This document shows, piece by piece, positions 40,848 through 53,267 of a stretch of DNA of 64,000 bases (position 1 is the first letter of the stretch; every line of letters begins with the position of its first letter). This stretch comes from Apium graveolens (lineage: Eukaryota > Streptophyta > Magnoliopsida > Apiales > Apiaceae). The notes beneath the pieces are model-generated. The model was not told the DNA's origin. It made no database searches and was given only the letters and a program-made list of their open reading frames with translations. The translations under genes and the position numbers were made by a program. The stretch lies in assembly GCF_009905375.1 (NCBI RefSeq), contig NC_133648.1, positions 91,452,631 through 91,516,630 on the forward strand, in the 5' to 3' direction.

Positions 40848-43745
40848 GTAATGAGTGTGTACTCATAATAGAGCTTTGTTTAGTAAGTGGTTTTGTTGAT
40901 TTTGGAGTTAGGAGTGATGCGTGTTAGATTTGAGGTTCTTGGTCACTTTTTTTTGACTTGGTTTAGATGAATAAATTGGTAATATTGAGTTGATTTGGGG
41001 CTGTTGTAATGTAGTTTAGATGGAGGTTTGATTGGGTTGTGAATTGGAGTTGAAATTGTGGTTGTTTGAATTGGTTTAAATTTGGGAAATCACGTAAACA
41101 TAGCCGTCGTAACGTCCGATTTTCTGTAGACTGTTTTTGTGCATAACATTAGGACCTGAGAACCCCCTGCTAGATTATGACCACTGCCATGTTTAGATAG
41201 CTCATGTGACGAGCTTCGTTTTGATATGTAGTTCGTTCGATTCCGATGCACGGTTTAGGAGAAACGACCATTTCAAGTAACGGCGTTTCGCGAACGAAAC
41301 TTTTCCCCTCGCCTTACTTTGAAACATAGGTTAAAGACCGAAAAGGGTTAATTAATGTATGAACCATTTATGGTAAGTGTGTTAGGCAGTTGGTAAGACA
41401 CTCGCGAAGAAATCGCCTTAAAACTCTTAAAGGTTAAATTATTAAAAATGGTGGAGCCGAGGGTACCCGGGTGACTTAAGCAAATCAGTAAGCGCAAAAC
41501 AAGCGTTAGAGTCTAAGTTAGTTAAAGTATAGATTTATAGGTGACTTTGGTTTAATTCCAACTTACTTGTTGTTTATAGGTTACCAGACTCGTCCCGAGC
41601 CTTTTATCACCCCAAGTCGCTCAGGCAAGTTTTCTACCCGTTATAACTGTTGTGGTGATGAATATATGTATTTGCATTATCTTGCGATAGATGCATGTTG
41701 GTTAATTAGAAAATGCTGTTATATATTGAAGCATGCTGCTATGGTATATATATATGCATGCCTGTTTCGCATTCTTTCCATATATATATCTGTTGATTCA
41801 GTTGATAATACCTATGCTAGAGGATAGCGGTAATTTGCATATACCCTTAGTACAGGGACCCAAAGGTGAAAATATTTTCTAAAACCGGGAGTCGAGGATC
41901 CCGAGTAGATTTTGTATATATGGATATAAATATATATAGATATTTATACTTATATATATATATATGGTCATAGTTTTCAAAACTATTAATCGAATAAGGT
42001 TTATTCGATAACTTTAACTTTATTTTATTATTGAATATTATTTCGAATATTATTCGAAGGCGTATGACTCCTTTATATTAAATGAATATTATTTTGAATA
42101 TTCATTCGAGGACTTATGACTCCTTTTATTTTATTAAATGAATATTATTTTGAATATTCATTCGAGGACTTATGACTCCTTTTATTTTATTATCTGAATA
42201 TTATTTGAATATTCATTCGAGGGCTTATGACTCAGTTTATATTATTTAATGAATATTTTTGAATATTCATTTGAGGATCTATGACTCCGATTATTTGCTG
42301 AGATTTGTTCTTTATTTTATTAAAGAATAAGGTGTAAATAATCAAACTTATTTTCGATTATTCAAATAAAGATAGTACTTTCATATAAGTATATCTTTGG
42401 TTATTTAATACTCGTTTCAAGTATAAGTTTTAATACTTTTACTTCAATTATTTTTATAAAGATTATTCTTTATGGGAATATTATTTAAATAATAATATTC
42501 AGTCATTTTCTAAATATTCTGGGGACTGATTTACTTCATTAAATCAGCTTTACTCCAAACACTCTATAAAGTGTTTTTGAGTCTTCAAAATGATTTTTAA
42601 AAGATAGAGCGGATCCCAAAACTCATTTTTATATTTAAGATCTTCCTTTTAAGGGGATTTAAATACTCGCTCAAAACCTGAGAGATCCGGCTCTGTGGTG
42701 TGTTTTATATTCGCAACAAGGTTGCTGTTTTGTTAAATGAATTGATTACTTACCCAACACTCGGGAAGTAAAATTCTTGGAACAAGTAAATCCGACAGGT
42801 TCTCCTCTACATGTAGAAAATGGTGGGGTTGTACTACTACGACTGATCATCGTAAGTGGTCTTCCTGGCGCGGCAAACTCCCGTAATGAGTTCATCATCC
42901 ATTTGGATAATTCTGCAACACTACCCGTAGCATTTCGATCGAAAGGCTACTAATGGGTGGTTGCCGAAGCATTGACAGGGTCGAACATTTTTATTGGTGT
43001 ATCCATTGAATGAAGTATCTCGTAACTTCATTTCTTTTCAAAATATTTCAAAGATCAAATATTTTCAAGTTTTATTTGTGGTCTCATCTATGGGATGACC
43101 TCGTGAATTTTATTATACTTTGAACAGTGGTAGTTCAAGTAGCTTTATAAATGATATAAGTATAGTGAAGTATTTGGTAACTTCATCCCTTGTTTTTACT
43201 TATATCTAGTAAGTAATTATCTTACTCATGATAAAAGATTCTAGTAAGTATCCATTTAGATACTTATATTATTGTTATCACTATATATTATCTTGCGAGC
43301 TGTAAGGCTCACTCTTGCTTTATTTCTTCATCACACAACAACAGTTAGGAAAGATGGCCAGACTCCAGCAGACCCAGCGCAAGCGCGTGGGAAGCGTCCC
43401 GCGTCTTCCCGATGATGTTGTGGCTGCTATAGCTGCAGAGGTAGATCCATTGGTAGATCAGGCATTCTATTTTGAGAATCAAATTATGTATAATTATAAC
43501 TTGTGGCAGATAATGGCAATTAACTGTAAATTTATCAAGTAATCATTTTGGGTTGTAATAACTTTTAAATTGTGGATTCAAAGACTTGTACTTATTTAAA
43601 TTTCATCTCTGAGACTATAATGGGTTGTGGTGTGTTAGTGTGGGGTCACATCATAAGGTTATTATTATTAATTAAGTGAAGTGATATTGTGGAGAGAAAG
43701 ACCGTGACGACCCGGATCCCCGACCCCGGATCTGGGGGTGTTACA
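40848..43745 (+). repeat. 3' LTR of element D, right part
   Basis: It continues the D LTR from the duplicated GTAAT to GGGGGTGTTACA. Relative to the 5' LTR it lacks 266 bp: the segment between two ACAAGGTAA repeats at 19927 and 20193 is absent here (junction about 42782-42790). It contains the intact small ORF at 43354-43542. Confidence 0.93.
43354..43542 (+). CDS. Small basic ORF in the D LTR (62 aa)
   Basis: ATG at 43354 opens 62 codons beginning MARLQQTQRKRVGSVPRLPD. The N-terminal third is Arg/Lys-rich, then an acidic/hydrophobic stretch follows (DVVAAIAAEVDPLVDQAF). It lies about 50 bp downstream of the box GGCTCACTCTTGC, so it would be among the first ORFs of a transcript starting there. 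The gypsy LTR G has a 66-codon ORF at the same relative place with a similar TARKRVG segment. The 5' LTR copy is broken. Coding status is uncertain, and I do not recognise a family. Confidence 0.4.
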   Translation: MARLQQTQRKRVGSVPRLPDDVVAAIAAEVDPLVDQAFYFENQIMYNYNLWQIMAINCKFIK

Positions 43746-44181
43746 ATTGACTTAGGATGTTCTCATCATATATGTGCTAAGAAGTAGCGATTCTCGTCCT
43801 ACAAAAAGTGTGAAGGGAAGATGGTAGTTTTACTAAATAGTAAAGGGTAAAGGTGCTTCCATTAGTGATGTAACAATGAAACTTAACAATGATTGTGTTT
43901 GGAAGTTAACTCATTTAGGTACGTATTGAACTTACATTAAAATCTACTTTCATCGGTTAAATAATTAATTTTTGATATATTGTTATGATGAAAACCGTAT
44001 GTTAGGGGTCACTAAAAGAGACGTAGAGAAACTCAAAGCTTGGAAGGATAAAATAAATACTTTTTTTCCTAGAAGAATATGTTCTTATTTGAAGGGAAGC
44101 ATTGGCGAGTCAACATCGAAGTTTTGATAGTGACCGTTAAATTGGTTGTGCATGAAACATTATTGGGTTAAAGGGGAGAAT
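43746..44181 (+). pseudogene. Element J: copia GAG-pre-integrase remnant
   Basis: Directly after D, the plus strand reads IDLGCSHHICAKK, with SSYKKCEGKMVVL following, typical of the copia protease end and GAG-pre-integrase region of a lineage different from A-F. Stops are frequent. A purine tract TTAAAGGGGAGAA lies at the end (44168-44180), so most of pol has been deleted internally. Confidence 0.75.
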
Positions 44182-44700
44182 TGTTGGGTATAAACCCAAT
44201 AGGTAGTATGTGCTTGGTGATACAAGTCATAATTGGATTAGGTAATAGTTGTATGGGCAGATAATTATTATTATAATTGGATTCAACAATCAGTCTTGGT
44301 GGCTAATTTTGTGATTATTGTATATACATAGTTATGTTGTTCTTTGATTGTAAGCTTGAGCATTGCTTGACTTAAATATCGTGTGAGTGAATCACTGTTT
44401 GGTGAAATTGATTGTATTATTGAGTATTGTTTGGATTAATAATATAAGTTGGGACGTGGGTTTTATGCATCATATATTTTGAGTGTTTTGCATTGGTTGT
44501 TTGGATCTCGTATAATTTTGTGTATTCTACCTAATAGGAGGGAGTATATTTATATGTGTTTTAGAATTTTTAGGTAGGTAGTCTATTAATGATAAACCCA
44601 ATTATTTAAGGTCATTGTTCCATTATGTTAGGTTTAAGGGTTCACATTATACATATTAGTATTCTAACCCACACAAAAATTGATTGTTGACATATCAATT
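44182..44700 (+). repeat. Probable 3' LTR of element J
   Basis: TGTTGGGTATAAACCCAATAGG follows the purine tract, as an LTR should. The right end is not certain; ATTGTTGACA near 44691 is a candidate. No second copy is in the window for comparison. Confidence 0.5.
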
Positions 44701-47213
44701 TGGCCTATTTTATGGAATGCAATCCATAACTTTTTTCTATTTTACACGGTTGGGAAAGCCATGGGGTAGTTGATTTTCCTGCCACCATTCCAAAGTCATC
44801 GTTATACTTGTTTTTATCTCATTTATCCATATTTTATAGTTCTGTTCTTTATTAAATGGCATAGTAAGCTTAGTTTCTCTATTAGTTTCTAAAGTGTTTA
44901 GAGACCATGAATTTTATGAAAAAATAATAATTAAAAATAAAAAAATTGTTCATCATGTACTATCTACGGCGTAAAATATCATTAATGTTAAGAGTGGTTA
45001 TTCATCCGAACACTTTAAATCTATTGTTCACTTAAGGGTTTGGCATATTGGAATGTCAAAAAGAAACATAAGAGAAAAAAGGGGAGGAGAAGCAAGAAAA
45101 ATAATGAGAGAAAAGCGAGAATTGGAAAATTAAAGTGAAGGGTACATGTTTTCGTGTTGGAAAATAAAGCGGTATCCTTAATAATTTCCTTTATCTTTTA
45201 TGTGAATATTCTGCAAAAATACAATTATATTACCTTTAAGTTTCTAAAATTTCAAAGGAGACCCTAAATCAGTCTCTAAAGTTTCCAGAAATTACAATCC
45301 AGGCCTTGAAATTTTCTCTCTAATATATGACTTTCATATAATTATCACAAATACAAATTGTTATAGACACGGCCAATGCCATGTTATTGCAATGAAAAAT
45401 AATTTTTCTAAAAAAATCCAACATATGAACTTTATTATACCAAATTAGATTCACACAATACATGTTTGCACTAATATTTCTCAACCTGCCTAAATTAGCT
45501 TCTATTATTAGTCTCACTTCATTATTCGTAAACAACTAATCACCACATACAAACTTGTGAGGCATACACATGATATATGTCTACACCTCTAACACTCTAA
45601 CAAATCCAAATCATGGCATGTCAAATGTCAAATAAAGAGTATAACCCCATATTCATGACAATTTTGATACATAAAATTTACATTTTGATTTTTTATTTCT
45701 TACCCACCAACCACGAACAAGAAGTGCATGTCTAAGAGGTAGACTAGTAGCATCGAACCTTGGACCAATTCGTGGCCTTTCTAATTCATCAGGATTAAAA
45801 ATAGATGAGGCATTTCTGTCAGAACACCTCCAAGGTACAAATATTGAACTCTTTAACCAATTTTTAAAATTCACCAACGAGCATTCTGCAAAATGCATAT
45901 GAAAAAATCAGAAAAATTTTAAATATACGGTAGTGAAATCTCATGGATCTGAACTGGTTGGCCACGTAATCTCACAATCAAGTTAATTTGAAATTGAAGG
46001 AAATTATAAACTTGGTATAGGATGCACATATCTACAACTAAAAAAATAGAATTCTAAACAATAAGTAAATAAGTTAAGTAAATATATTATTTTAATTATT
46101 TTCAAAAATATTTTTTATGAATTCTGAAAGTGAAAAGATTCATCATGGAAATTTTTTTCAAAAGCTAAACGGTATTCTTTGTCTTTACATGCAACGATAA
46201 TATTAAAGGATGAGTATATATAATAAATTCAACATGAAGGTTAAGCATAAATGTATTTAAAAGATTATAGACTTAAAAATTAAAACTTTCGTTATTACCT
46301 ACAGTTATCATATTCTAAATTTAAAATTTTATGAAATAGAAAATGATTATATGAAAGTAAAAGATACTTACAGTTGTTTTCAAATTCAAGAAAAATATAA
46401 GAAATTTTTTAGAAGAATATGTTAAAAGTTATTGTTGATTCATTGTATATAATATTCTACAAGCAAAGTTCAGTAGAATCCTCATTTTTATTGGAAACTT
46501 GGAGTAAAGAATCCAAGCCATTCATTTACAAATAATTTAATGTTTCATATTTTTTCTTTATTTTTTTAAGTTTTATAAGTTTAATAATACTTTTAGGGTT
46601 ATAATTATCAACAAACATAATTTATTCAATTCAGAAGAATGATATTTGATTGTATAACTAACACCAAGCTGGACATTTTCCATTTAAAATGAATATATTT
46701 AGCGTTTTGGTTATATTTGTAAGTTATATGGATGTGTAGATCTTATCATTTTATCTATTTTCAACATCTTGCTCGTCTTTTAGATTTCTCAATTAGGTGG
46801 GTTCATATTCTTTTGTCTTTGGTTATTTATTTGTTTTTACTAAAGCTTTACATATGTGGCTGGTTTTGAAGAGTCATCATGTAATTTTGTTATGAAATCT
46901 AAAGTTCTTAGTTTTTATTAAGATAATATAAGTTTTGTAACATGTAATGCAGTACACATTAGGTTCGTCACTTCATGTACAAGTTCATAACTGCACGTAA
47001 TTACTTTTTACGTCATGTTGATCACAAGACTTATACCTATATAGAGTAGAGTGTCGCGTATGCATTTTAAAAAATGTTAAAATTATGTCTAAAGTATATT
47101 TGGTGAAAGTAATAATTTTCTGGTAAAATCATAAGCAAAATCTACATTTTTTTTTACAAAATATAGTAAATACTGGACACGTAAATGTGATGCCAAACAC
47201 AAATCACCAATTA
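44701..47213. other. AT-rich region without recognisable genes
   Basis: About 2.5 kb of AT-rich DNA with no retrotransposon protein similarity, no LTR pair and no long frame. It may be old intergenic sequence. One 81-codon minus-strand frame at 45653-45898 has a less biased composition and is listed separately. Confidence 0.5.
45653..45898 (-). other. Unrecognised 81-codon frame, possible gene fragment
   Basis: The frame contains NPDELERPRIGPRFDATSLP, a mixed composition that looks more like a real protein than chance translation of AT-rich DNA. The flanks could supply splice sites, but I could not support an exon model. I do not recognise the family. It may be a host exon fragment or a captured piece. 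Confidence 0.25.
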
Positions 47214-48552
47214 ATCAACACTAGTTAGGTAATGAATTACACAAAGGGGGGTGAATGTGTTTTTGTGTTTTTATGTTTTTCTTGAAGTATTTATGGTTTG
47301 AACAAAGTAAATGTAAATCTTGAAGTGATATGTGTTACAACTGAATTTAAGCATGCAATAATAGTGAACACAGATATTTCAAAACTCACTTAATTTTATA
47401 TTAAAATTAAGAATGTTTTGCTACAAAATTTCTAGGCTCTTTGTTAATAAAGAGCTTAGCTTCTTCCTTGAGATAATACAAGATTTCTAATCTAAATTGT
47501 TACTTCTAACAAAGGACCAGTATTATTAACTTTATATCATAGTTAACTCCTGGTTTACACAGTGTATAATAAGACATGCTATTTACTTTAGTAAACTGTC
47601 ACTTATCATTTCCATTTAAGGAAAAGTATATCTTCCATTTATTGCTTAGCATATCTTTGCATACTGTGTTAACTTTGATCTTCCTTTGTCAGTTAATCTT
47701 ACCCTTGATCTTGCACACTCTTCAAGCTGCTTTTTATAGACTTGTCAATCCAACTGGTTGGATTGTTTGTTGATTGTTAATCTTGGATATTGAACTGGTC
47801 TACAAATTGTACTTTGAGATTTTACCTCGAGATCTCCAGTTAGGCATATAGAGATCTTGACATCTCGATAAGTATATTGACTTATCGAGATCTCTAATAC
47901 TCCATAGTTGATTTGACTTGTAGAGGTCTCTGAGTTCTATATAAGAGAATTTGGCTTATCGAGATCTCTCAACTTCATTTCTTCACTTTGACTTATCGAT
48001 ATCTCTGAGTTCTCTAGTGACTTATTGACTTGTCGATAACTCATAGTTCTCTAGTGAATTTTGGCTTATCGATAACTCAGAGTTCTCTAATGAATGTTGA
48101 CTTATCGATAACTCTGAGTTCTCTAGTAAAGAAATGACTTGTCGATATCTCCATCTTCATGTCTTCAATTTAGCTTGTCGATATCTCTGAGTTCTCTAGT
48201 AGCTTTCCTGAGTTCACTATAAGTCATTCTGGAGTTCTCGAATGACTTCTCTTCTATAATATTAAATTTGTGACTTGTGGAGATTTTAACTTTGAACATT
48301 TTCCCAAAACATATTTATTCAACTCCAAGCTTCTTCAAAATTTTTCTGAGGCATGATCTTCTTGATCTTCTTCCAGATAGAATTCTTAGGCTTGATATTG
48401 TTGAAGGAAAAAGACTCCAGTCTGATCTTTTAACATTTTTACAGAATTTAAATATTACAAGTACAAAATACAAACTAAGATTACAATACAACTTACTTAG
48501 GGTTGTCAATTTGACTTAGTCTTGTTAAAGTACAGGCATGTCTTGCACAACA
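47214..48552 (-). repeat. 3' LTR of element F
   Basis: The right edge is clear: GCACAACA at 48552 next to a polypurine tract. The left edge is uncertain; the C-rich end common to these LTRs (CACAAAGGGGGGTGAATG, 47240-47257) is present, and the terminal TG appears mutated. The motif cluster is at 47818-48250, and a possible TATAAAAAG is near 47732-47740 on the minus strand. Confidence 0.8.
47818..48250 (-). repeat. Motif cluster in LTR F (TTATCGAGATCTC and TTATCGATAACTC types)
   Basis: About a dozen copies of (GA)CTTATCGA(G/T)A(T/A)CTC, usually followed by GAGTTCTCTAG, are spaced 20-50 bp apart. The core is palindromic (TATCGATA). The related array in the pol-ORF3 spacer is at 57292-57800. 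Confidence 0.8.
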
Positions 48553-48568
48553 ATCTCCCCCAATTTGT
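48553..48568 (-). other. Polypurine tract of element F
   Basis: The minus strand reads ACAAATTGGGGGAGAT next to the 3' LTR, similar to the tracts of C and E. Confidence 0.88.
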
Positions 48569-51500
48569 GAGAAGATTGCTTAACATAATTTCATGCTTGT
48601 TAACAAGACTAACCCCAAGTTAAAATGGAAAATAAGGCTAATATAAAAATTGACACAATTACAGCAATTGTACATTTAGATGATTTTGAGTTTGAGTATT
48701 TACAAGCATCAGGCAAAGATTGGAACTTCAGATTCTGCTCTAATGAGGTATTTTAAATATACAAGAATTTTAAGTTCCTCTATGATTGGAGTCCCTGTTA
48801 GAGCTTCTATTAGTTTGAGTTTATCTTGCTGTGGATAACCATCTAATATTTTAATTCTGAATCTTGAAAATGAGCCAGCTTTTACATTTAGAAATCTTCC
48901 ATCCTTGGAGATTCTGCTCATCCATTTTGCTTTAAGTTCTTCTGATCTTTTGATATACATTTCAGTATCCTCATCATACTTTCTCCTTTTTTCCTCATAT
49001 TCTGCTTTACTCCTTGCTTTTCTTTCCTCCCTTGCAATCAACCATTCAGCTAGAACTGATCTCCATGCTCTTATAGCAATATCCTTGTCCTTAAACAAAC
49101 TTATCGCTCTCTTGATTTCTGTTGGAGATATAGTGTCCATCAAATTATTGCCTAGAAAAGTGAAGGATCCATCTTGAAAGTAGATTTTTACTTCCTTTAG
49201 AGTAACAACCCAGACTCTAACTATTTCCTCAGCCAGTTGTTGAAAATAGTCTTCATCTAAACTGCACCAGTTTAAGGGTAGAAAATCACTCTGTTTGAAA
49301 CAATTCCAGATGGCCCTTTGATTAAATTCAACTCTTTAAGTAAGCTTAGCTTTCTTAGGTTTTCTCTCAATAGACTTGAAATGAGTTTTGTGTGATGGTT
49401 TGACAGAAGGTAGGATTGTGATTTTCTTGAGAGATGTTTGGCTTGTGGTGATTGGAATTTTTGGGAAAGAGTTAGCAGTTTATTTGTATAGAAATTTGGG
49501 CTTAGAGGTTTGAGTTGGTTTGATGTTTGAGATTGTTGACTTTGAAGATTGAGCTAAAGGTTGAGCTAGTCTTATTTAGATTTTTAGGGTTGGTTGATGT
49601 GGTTCTGATCCATCATGGTTCTTCTTGCTTCTCCTCTCACTCCCTCTCTTCTTCTCATCATTCTTCTTCTCTCCACCCTTGCTTCCAGCTACCTTACTGG
49701 ATTGACTTGGATTTGAGCCATAAGGTTTTTGATCATCTTTCTTTTGCTCATCATCATCCAAATTATCCTTGTTGATTTGAGTTTTGGGAAAGTTGGTTTC
49801 AGCATCCCTTAGATATCTCCCCAATAACTTAATCATCTATTCATCTTCAAAAAGACTTATTCTTCTTTACCTTTAAAGCAGTTTCCAGAGTCATGATTAG
49901 CTTCTTATTGGCCATGATACATTATTTAGGGATTTGGAAGTATTTGGTGGTAGGACAGATGTATGCTATTGCCTTGCTTGGCTGTAGGTATGCTTCTGGA
50001 AAAGCAGCCACTTGAGCATTTTTTAGTTCAGCTAGCAATTGAGGGTCTTCAAGGATCACCACTTTAACTTTGTTTATCAGAATATCCAACTCAGATGCCC
50101 TCCTTGAAATAAGATAATTAAGGGACACCTGCATACATCTATCTACCCCGGAGTCATTTATATTGGCCACTATCCTCTTCTCCTGAAAATTGTCTTTAGT
50201 CACCAAAATCACCCTTAAGGAATTTATTGTTCTATCCAAGGCCTTTTTGTAGGGGAAGAGGTTATTGTTGAGAGAAGCCCTTAGAGCCTTGAGCAATTTA
50301 TCAAATTCCTTGCTCAGACTTGGTCCTTCAACAACTTTAATGAGCCTCTCCATATCAATATCCACTTCTTGACTTAAGCTCTTTTCAGCACCTTGGACAT
50401 GTTGAGTAGATAATCTTGATCTTGCTATCCCAGCCTCCATCTCCTCCTTAGTCTTGTTGGCAGACATGAGAAGGGGAGTAGGAATTTCAGGCCTTATTTG
50501 TTCACGAAGTGATGGTAGAGGGATGTTGAGCTTCCCCATGATGGCTCCTAAAGCAACAGAGTTTTGCATTTGGAGATGCTAGTGAGAGTCCACCAGGGTC
50601 TTGATGTCAGTCTGTTGACTCTTGACTGAAAAAGTCAAAGCCTGAACTTGAGCATTAAGAGATGCATTGGAGGTTTCCAGATAAGCTACCTGTGTCTTGA
50701 GTTCTTGAAGATCTTTTGGAGAGGAGCTTATAGTAGAGAGAGCAGTAGATGGTCCAAATGTAGCTTGCACATATTTCTGAATTTTATCCATGACCAAGGT
50801 GAATGAGTGTATCTTGCAGTGTGCATTTGATCCAACTTCCACCTTGTGTCATTGGATTTAGTGATGTGATCTTGAACTACCTTGTGCAAGGCTACAAAAG
50901 AGTCTTTCAGCTAATTCACACTCTTATCAATCCCACTGAGATCATATCTTGACATTTGTTCAGAGAAGGTTTTGAATTGGTTTTTGATCTCAGTTTGAGA
51001 GGGGATGATTTGGTCCATCTTTTCCCTGACCATTTTCATAATCTTGTCTTGATGTCCATTCAATGTGATTTGAAGTGCTTTTCCAAAGTTGTGGAAATCC
51101 TTGATTTGAGAATGGCATCATACACCTCTTGTGGAGTCAGGGATCTGTCATTGCTTCCCAGAATTGTGATGTATTCCTCCCTGAACTTAGCTAACACAAC
51201 ATCCATTTCAATTGTGAATTCCTTGTCCAACCAAGCATCACCATTTAGCATCCTGACCAGCTTCATCAACAATTTTTGCTTGAGTTTCTTCAACATCAGC
51301 CTGGTAGGTGAGCATGATAGCTTGGTAGTCTTGATTTGACATGTTGGATGTGAATAACTGTTGTGAGATTTGTGTAAGGCCTCCAAGTTGATCTACTCTG
51401 AGATCTTCAATTTTTGAAGGTTGATTTTCAGTGTCTTGGAGCCATTGGGAGATTAGGTGTGATTGAGATGTGGAGGGTTGTGAGTCAGAACCACCTGTGA

Positions 51501-52162
51501 CTGAAGTCACAGTTTTACTCACAGATTGCTCTGTGGTTTTGACAAGTTGTTGTTCCTCATATATAGTGGGAACCTCCAATTGAATTGGAGGGGATTTGAC
51601 TGGGTTACTATCATGTGCACCAATCTCAAACCCTTGTGCTTCTTGCAAAGCACTCTCACTTGTATGTGATAAACTTGCCTCCCCATAGCAGGATCATTGG
51701 CAATTGTACTCCTAGCATCTACTGCCAAAGCAATTTCTGCTAGGGTTTTGAGGGGAGTTATTCCTACAAGAGGAACCTCCAATTGAATTGGAGAGGATTT
51801 AGATAGCTCCCCTTCAGGAGTACTACCCTCAAACCTAATAGTCTGTGAAGATTGATTTACACATGAAGGTGCATTTAGTATCTCTTTGGGGTCTTCAGTA
51901 AAACTGATGAATCCCTCATGGTTTTGATGGTGTCATCAAGGTCTACCCCAGCTAGTAGCCTCTCACCATCTGATTGTAGTGTATGGGTGGTGAGCAAGGT
52001 TTCTTGAACCAAGTCACTTGATTTAGCTTGCACTTGAGAATTGGATTCAAGTATTGTAGGGAGAGAAGAAATTTGTGAGATTAGAAGTTGTTCAGAAGTG
52101 AGTGTTGGCTGCTCCCCCTGAATGGATGAGGGAGCTTCAAAAGATGTGCCCTCACTGTGTGT

Positions 52163-52167
52163 GCCAT
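52163..52167. repeat. Left target-site duplication of solo LTR G
   Basis: GCCAT here and GTCAT at 55923-55927 differ at one of five bases. They flank TG...CA ends of G. Confidence 0.7.
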
Positions 52168-52407
52168 TGTGGCGCCCCAAAATCCGGGGTCAGGAATCTC
52201 GGAGGCCACACCATCTAAACCATTATAAACCACATACCTCACATCACAATATATAAATACTCACACTTTACGACCCCACACTTATCACACACACACAATT
52301 ACAGGTTATTGTCTTGGAAACGAACCATTCAAAACTAGAGTAATTCAAACCACAAGGTGATAATTATTACAACCCAAAAGTAATTAAGTCTTACCGTGGA
52401 GTAACCT

Positions 52408-52608
52408 TTAAGTAAGGCTAGTCTGTCGGTCAAATATACGTTTCTTATTTATTACCTTACATAAGTCATACTTATAAATAAGCCGAACTAAAAATAACTG
52501 GAAACCAATCCAGCTTATTCGGACTACCTGTGGTACAACACCAAACAACCTACGGAACAGCTGGCCATTTCCTACCCGTTTCCTGGCTGTGGTTCTCATG
52601 GTAGGCAT
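52408..52608 (-). CDS. Small basic ORF in the G LTR (66 aa)
   Basis: The minus-strand frame begins MPTMRTTARKRVGNGQLFRR, Arg-rich at the start and hydrophobic later. Its position, just after the GCATCATAGCTCACACTTG box, matches the 62-codon ORF of LTR D, and both share an (A/Q)RKRVG segment 8-13 residues after the start. Coding status is unproven. Confidence 0.35.
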   Translation of the reverse strand: MPTMRTTARKRVGNGQLFRRLFGVVPQVVRISWIGFQLFLVRLIYKYDLCKVINKKRIFDRQTSLT

Positions 52609-53219
52609 CTTGATTCACTATTGTGTTGTGTTAATTTAAGAAAACAAGTGTGAGCTATGATGCCCAGCATAATAATATACAGTATGAAAATGACTGTATG
52701 ATAAACTTACGTAAAACATCATATATGATAATTATGTTTTATTCGAAATTAGTTTTCCTTGGTGATACATACCTTCTTATGAAAACAATTCTTTAGTGGA
52801 TTTTATTATCCTGCGAATACCTTAATAGTAAACCCAACACCAAGACTTGGGTTACGGTATTGCATCACAATTCCAATTGGAAGAATAAGACACTCGTTGG
52901 AGCCACCGCATACGATGATCAGTCGTACTACAATAATAGTAACCTTTTCTACTAGTAGAAGGACGACACCTTCGTATCCCGGTTATCACCTTTGCCGCAT
53001 ACGGGCTATGTGTCCTCATTTCGGGTATACACACACTTCGCAGGTCCTTAGGTACATATAGTACCGTCTCCTACGGTACCGGTAGTCTATGCAATACACG
53101 AAGTACTTGGATCCTACCCCTCCTTTGTCCATTAGGAAATCCTATCATATACTTGGAATCATCGAACTATATCGAAGTTCCCCAAACATTTTGCTTGTTG
53201 ATAGGCACAACCTTAACTT

Positions 53220-53263
<44 letters not shown>
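53220..53263. repeat. (TA)n microsatellite
   Basis: About 22 TA units inside solo LTR G. Confidence 0.9.

Positions 53264-53267
<4 letters not shown>

Larger units (their letters stand above)
16969..43745 (+). mobile_element. Element D: degenerate Ty3/gypsy element with about 4-kb LTRs (interrupted by E)
   Basis: Two long direct repeats (16969-21159 and 26622-43745, the second split by element E) flank a 5.5-kb body that starts with a tRNA-Met PBS and ends with a purine tract. The body holds gypsy RNase H, integrase and gag remnants, all full of stops. The flanks belong to different elements (C on the left, copia J on the right) and show no matching 5-bp duplication (TGGGC against ATTGA). 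Without E the element would be about 13.6 kb. The LTR length and the RH-IN order seen in the fragments fit a gypsy lineage; I cannot fix the clade. Confidence 0.9.

Noticed and set aside
47576..47773. 65-codon frame in LTR F
   Set aside because: T-rich LTR sequence on the antisense strand; no similarity and no conserved counterpart in other LTRs.
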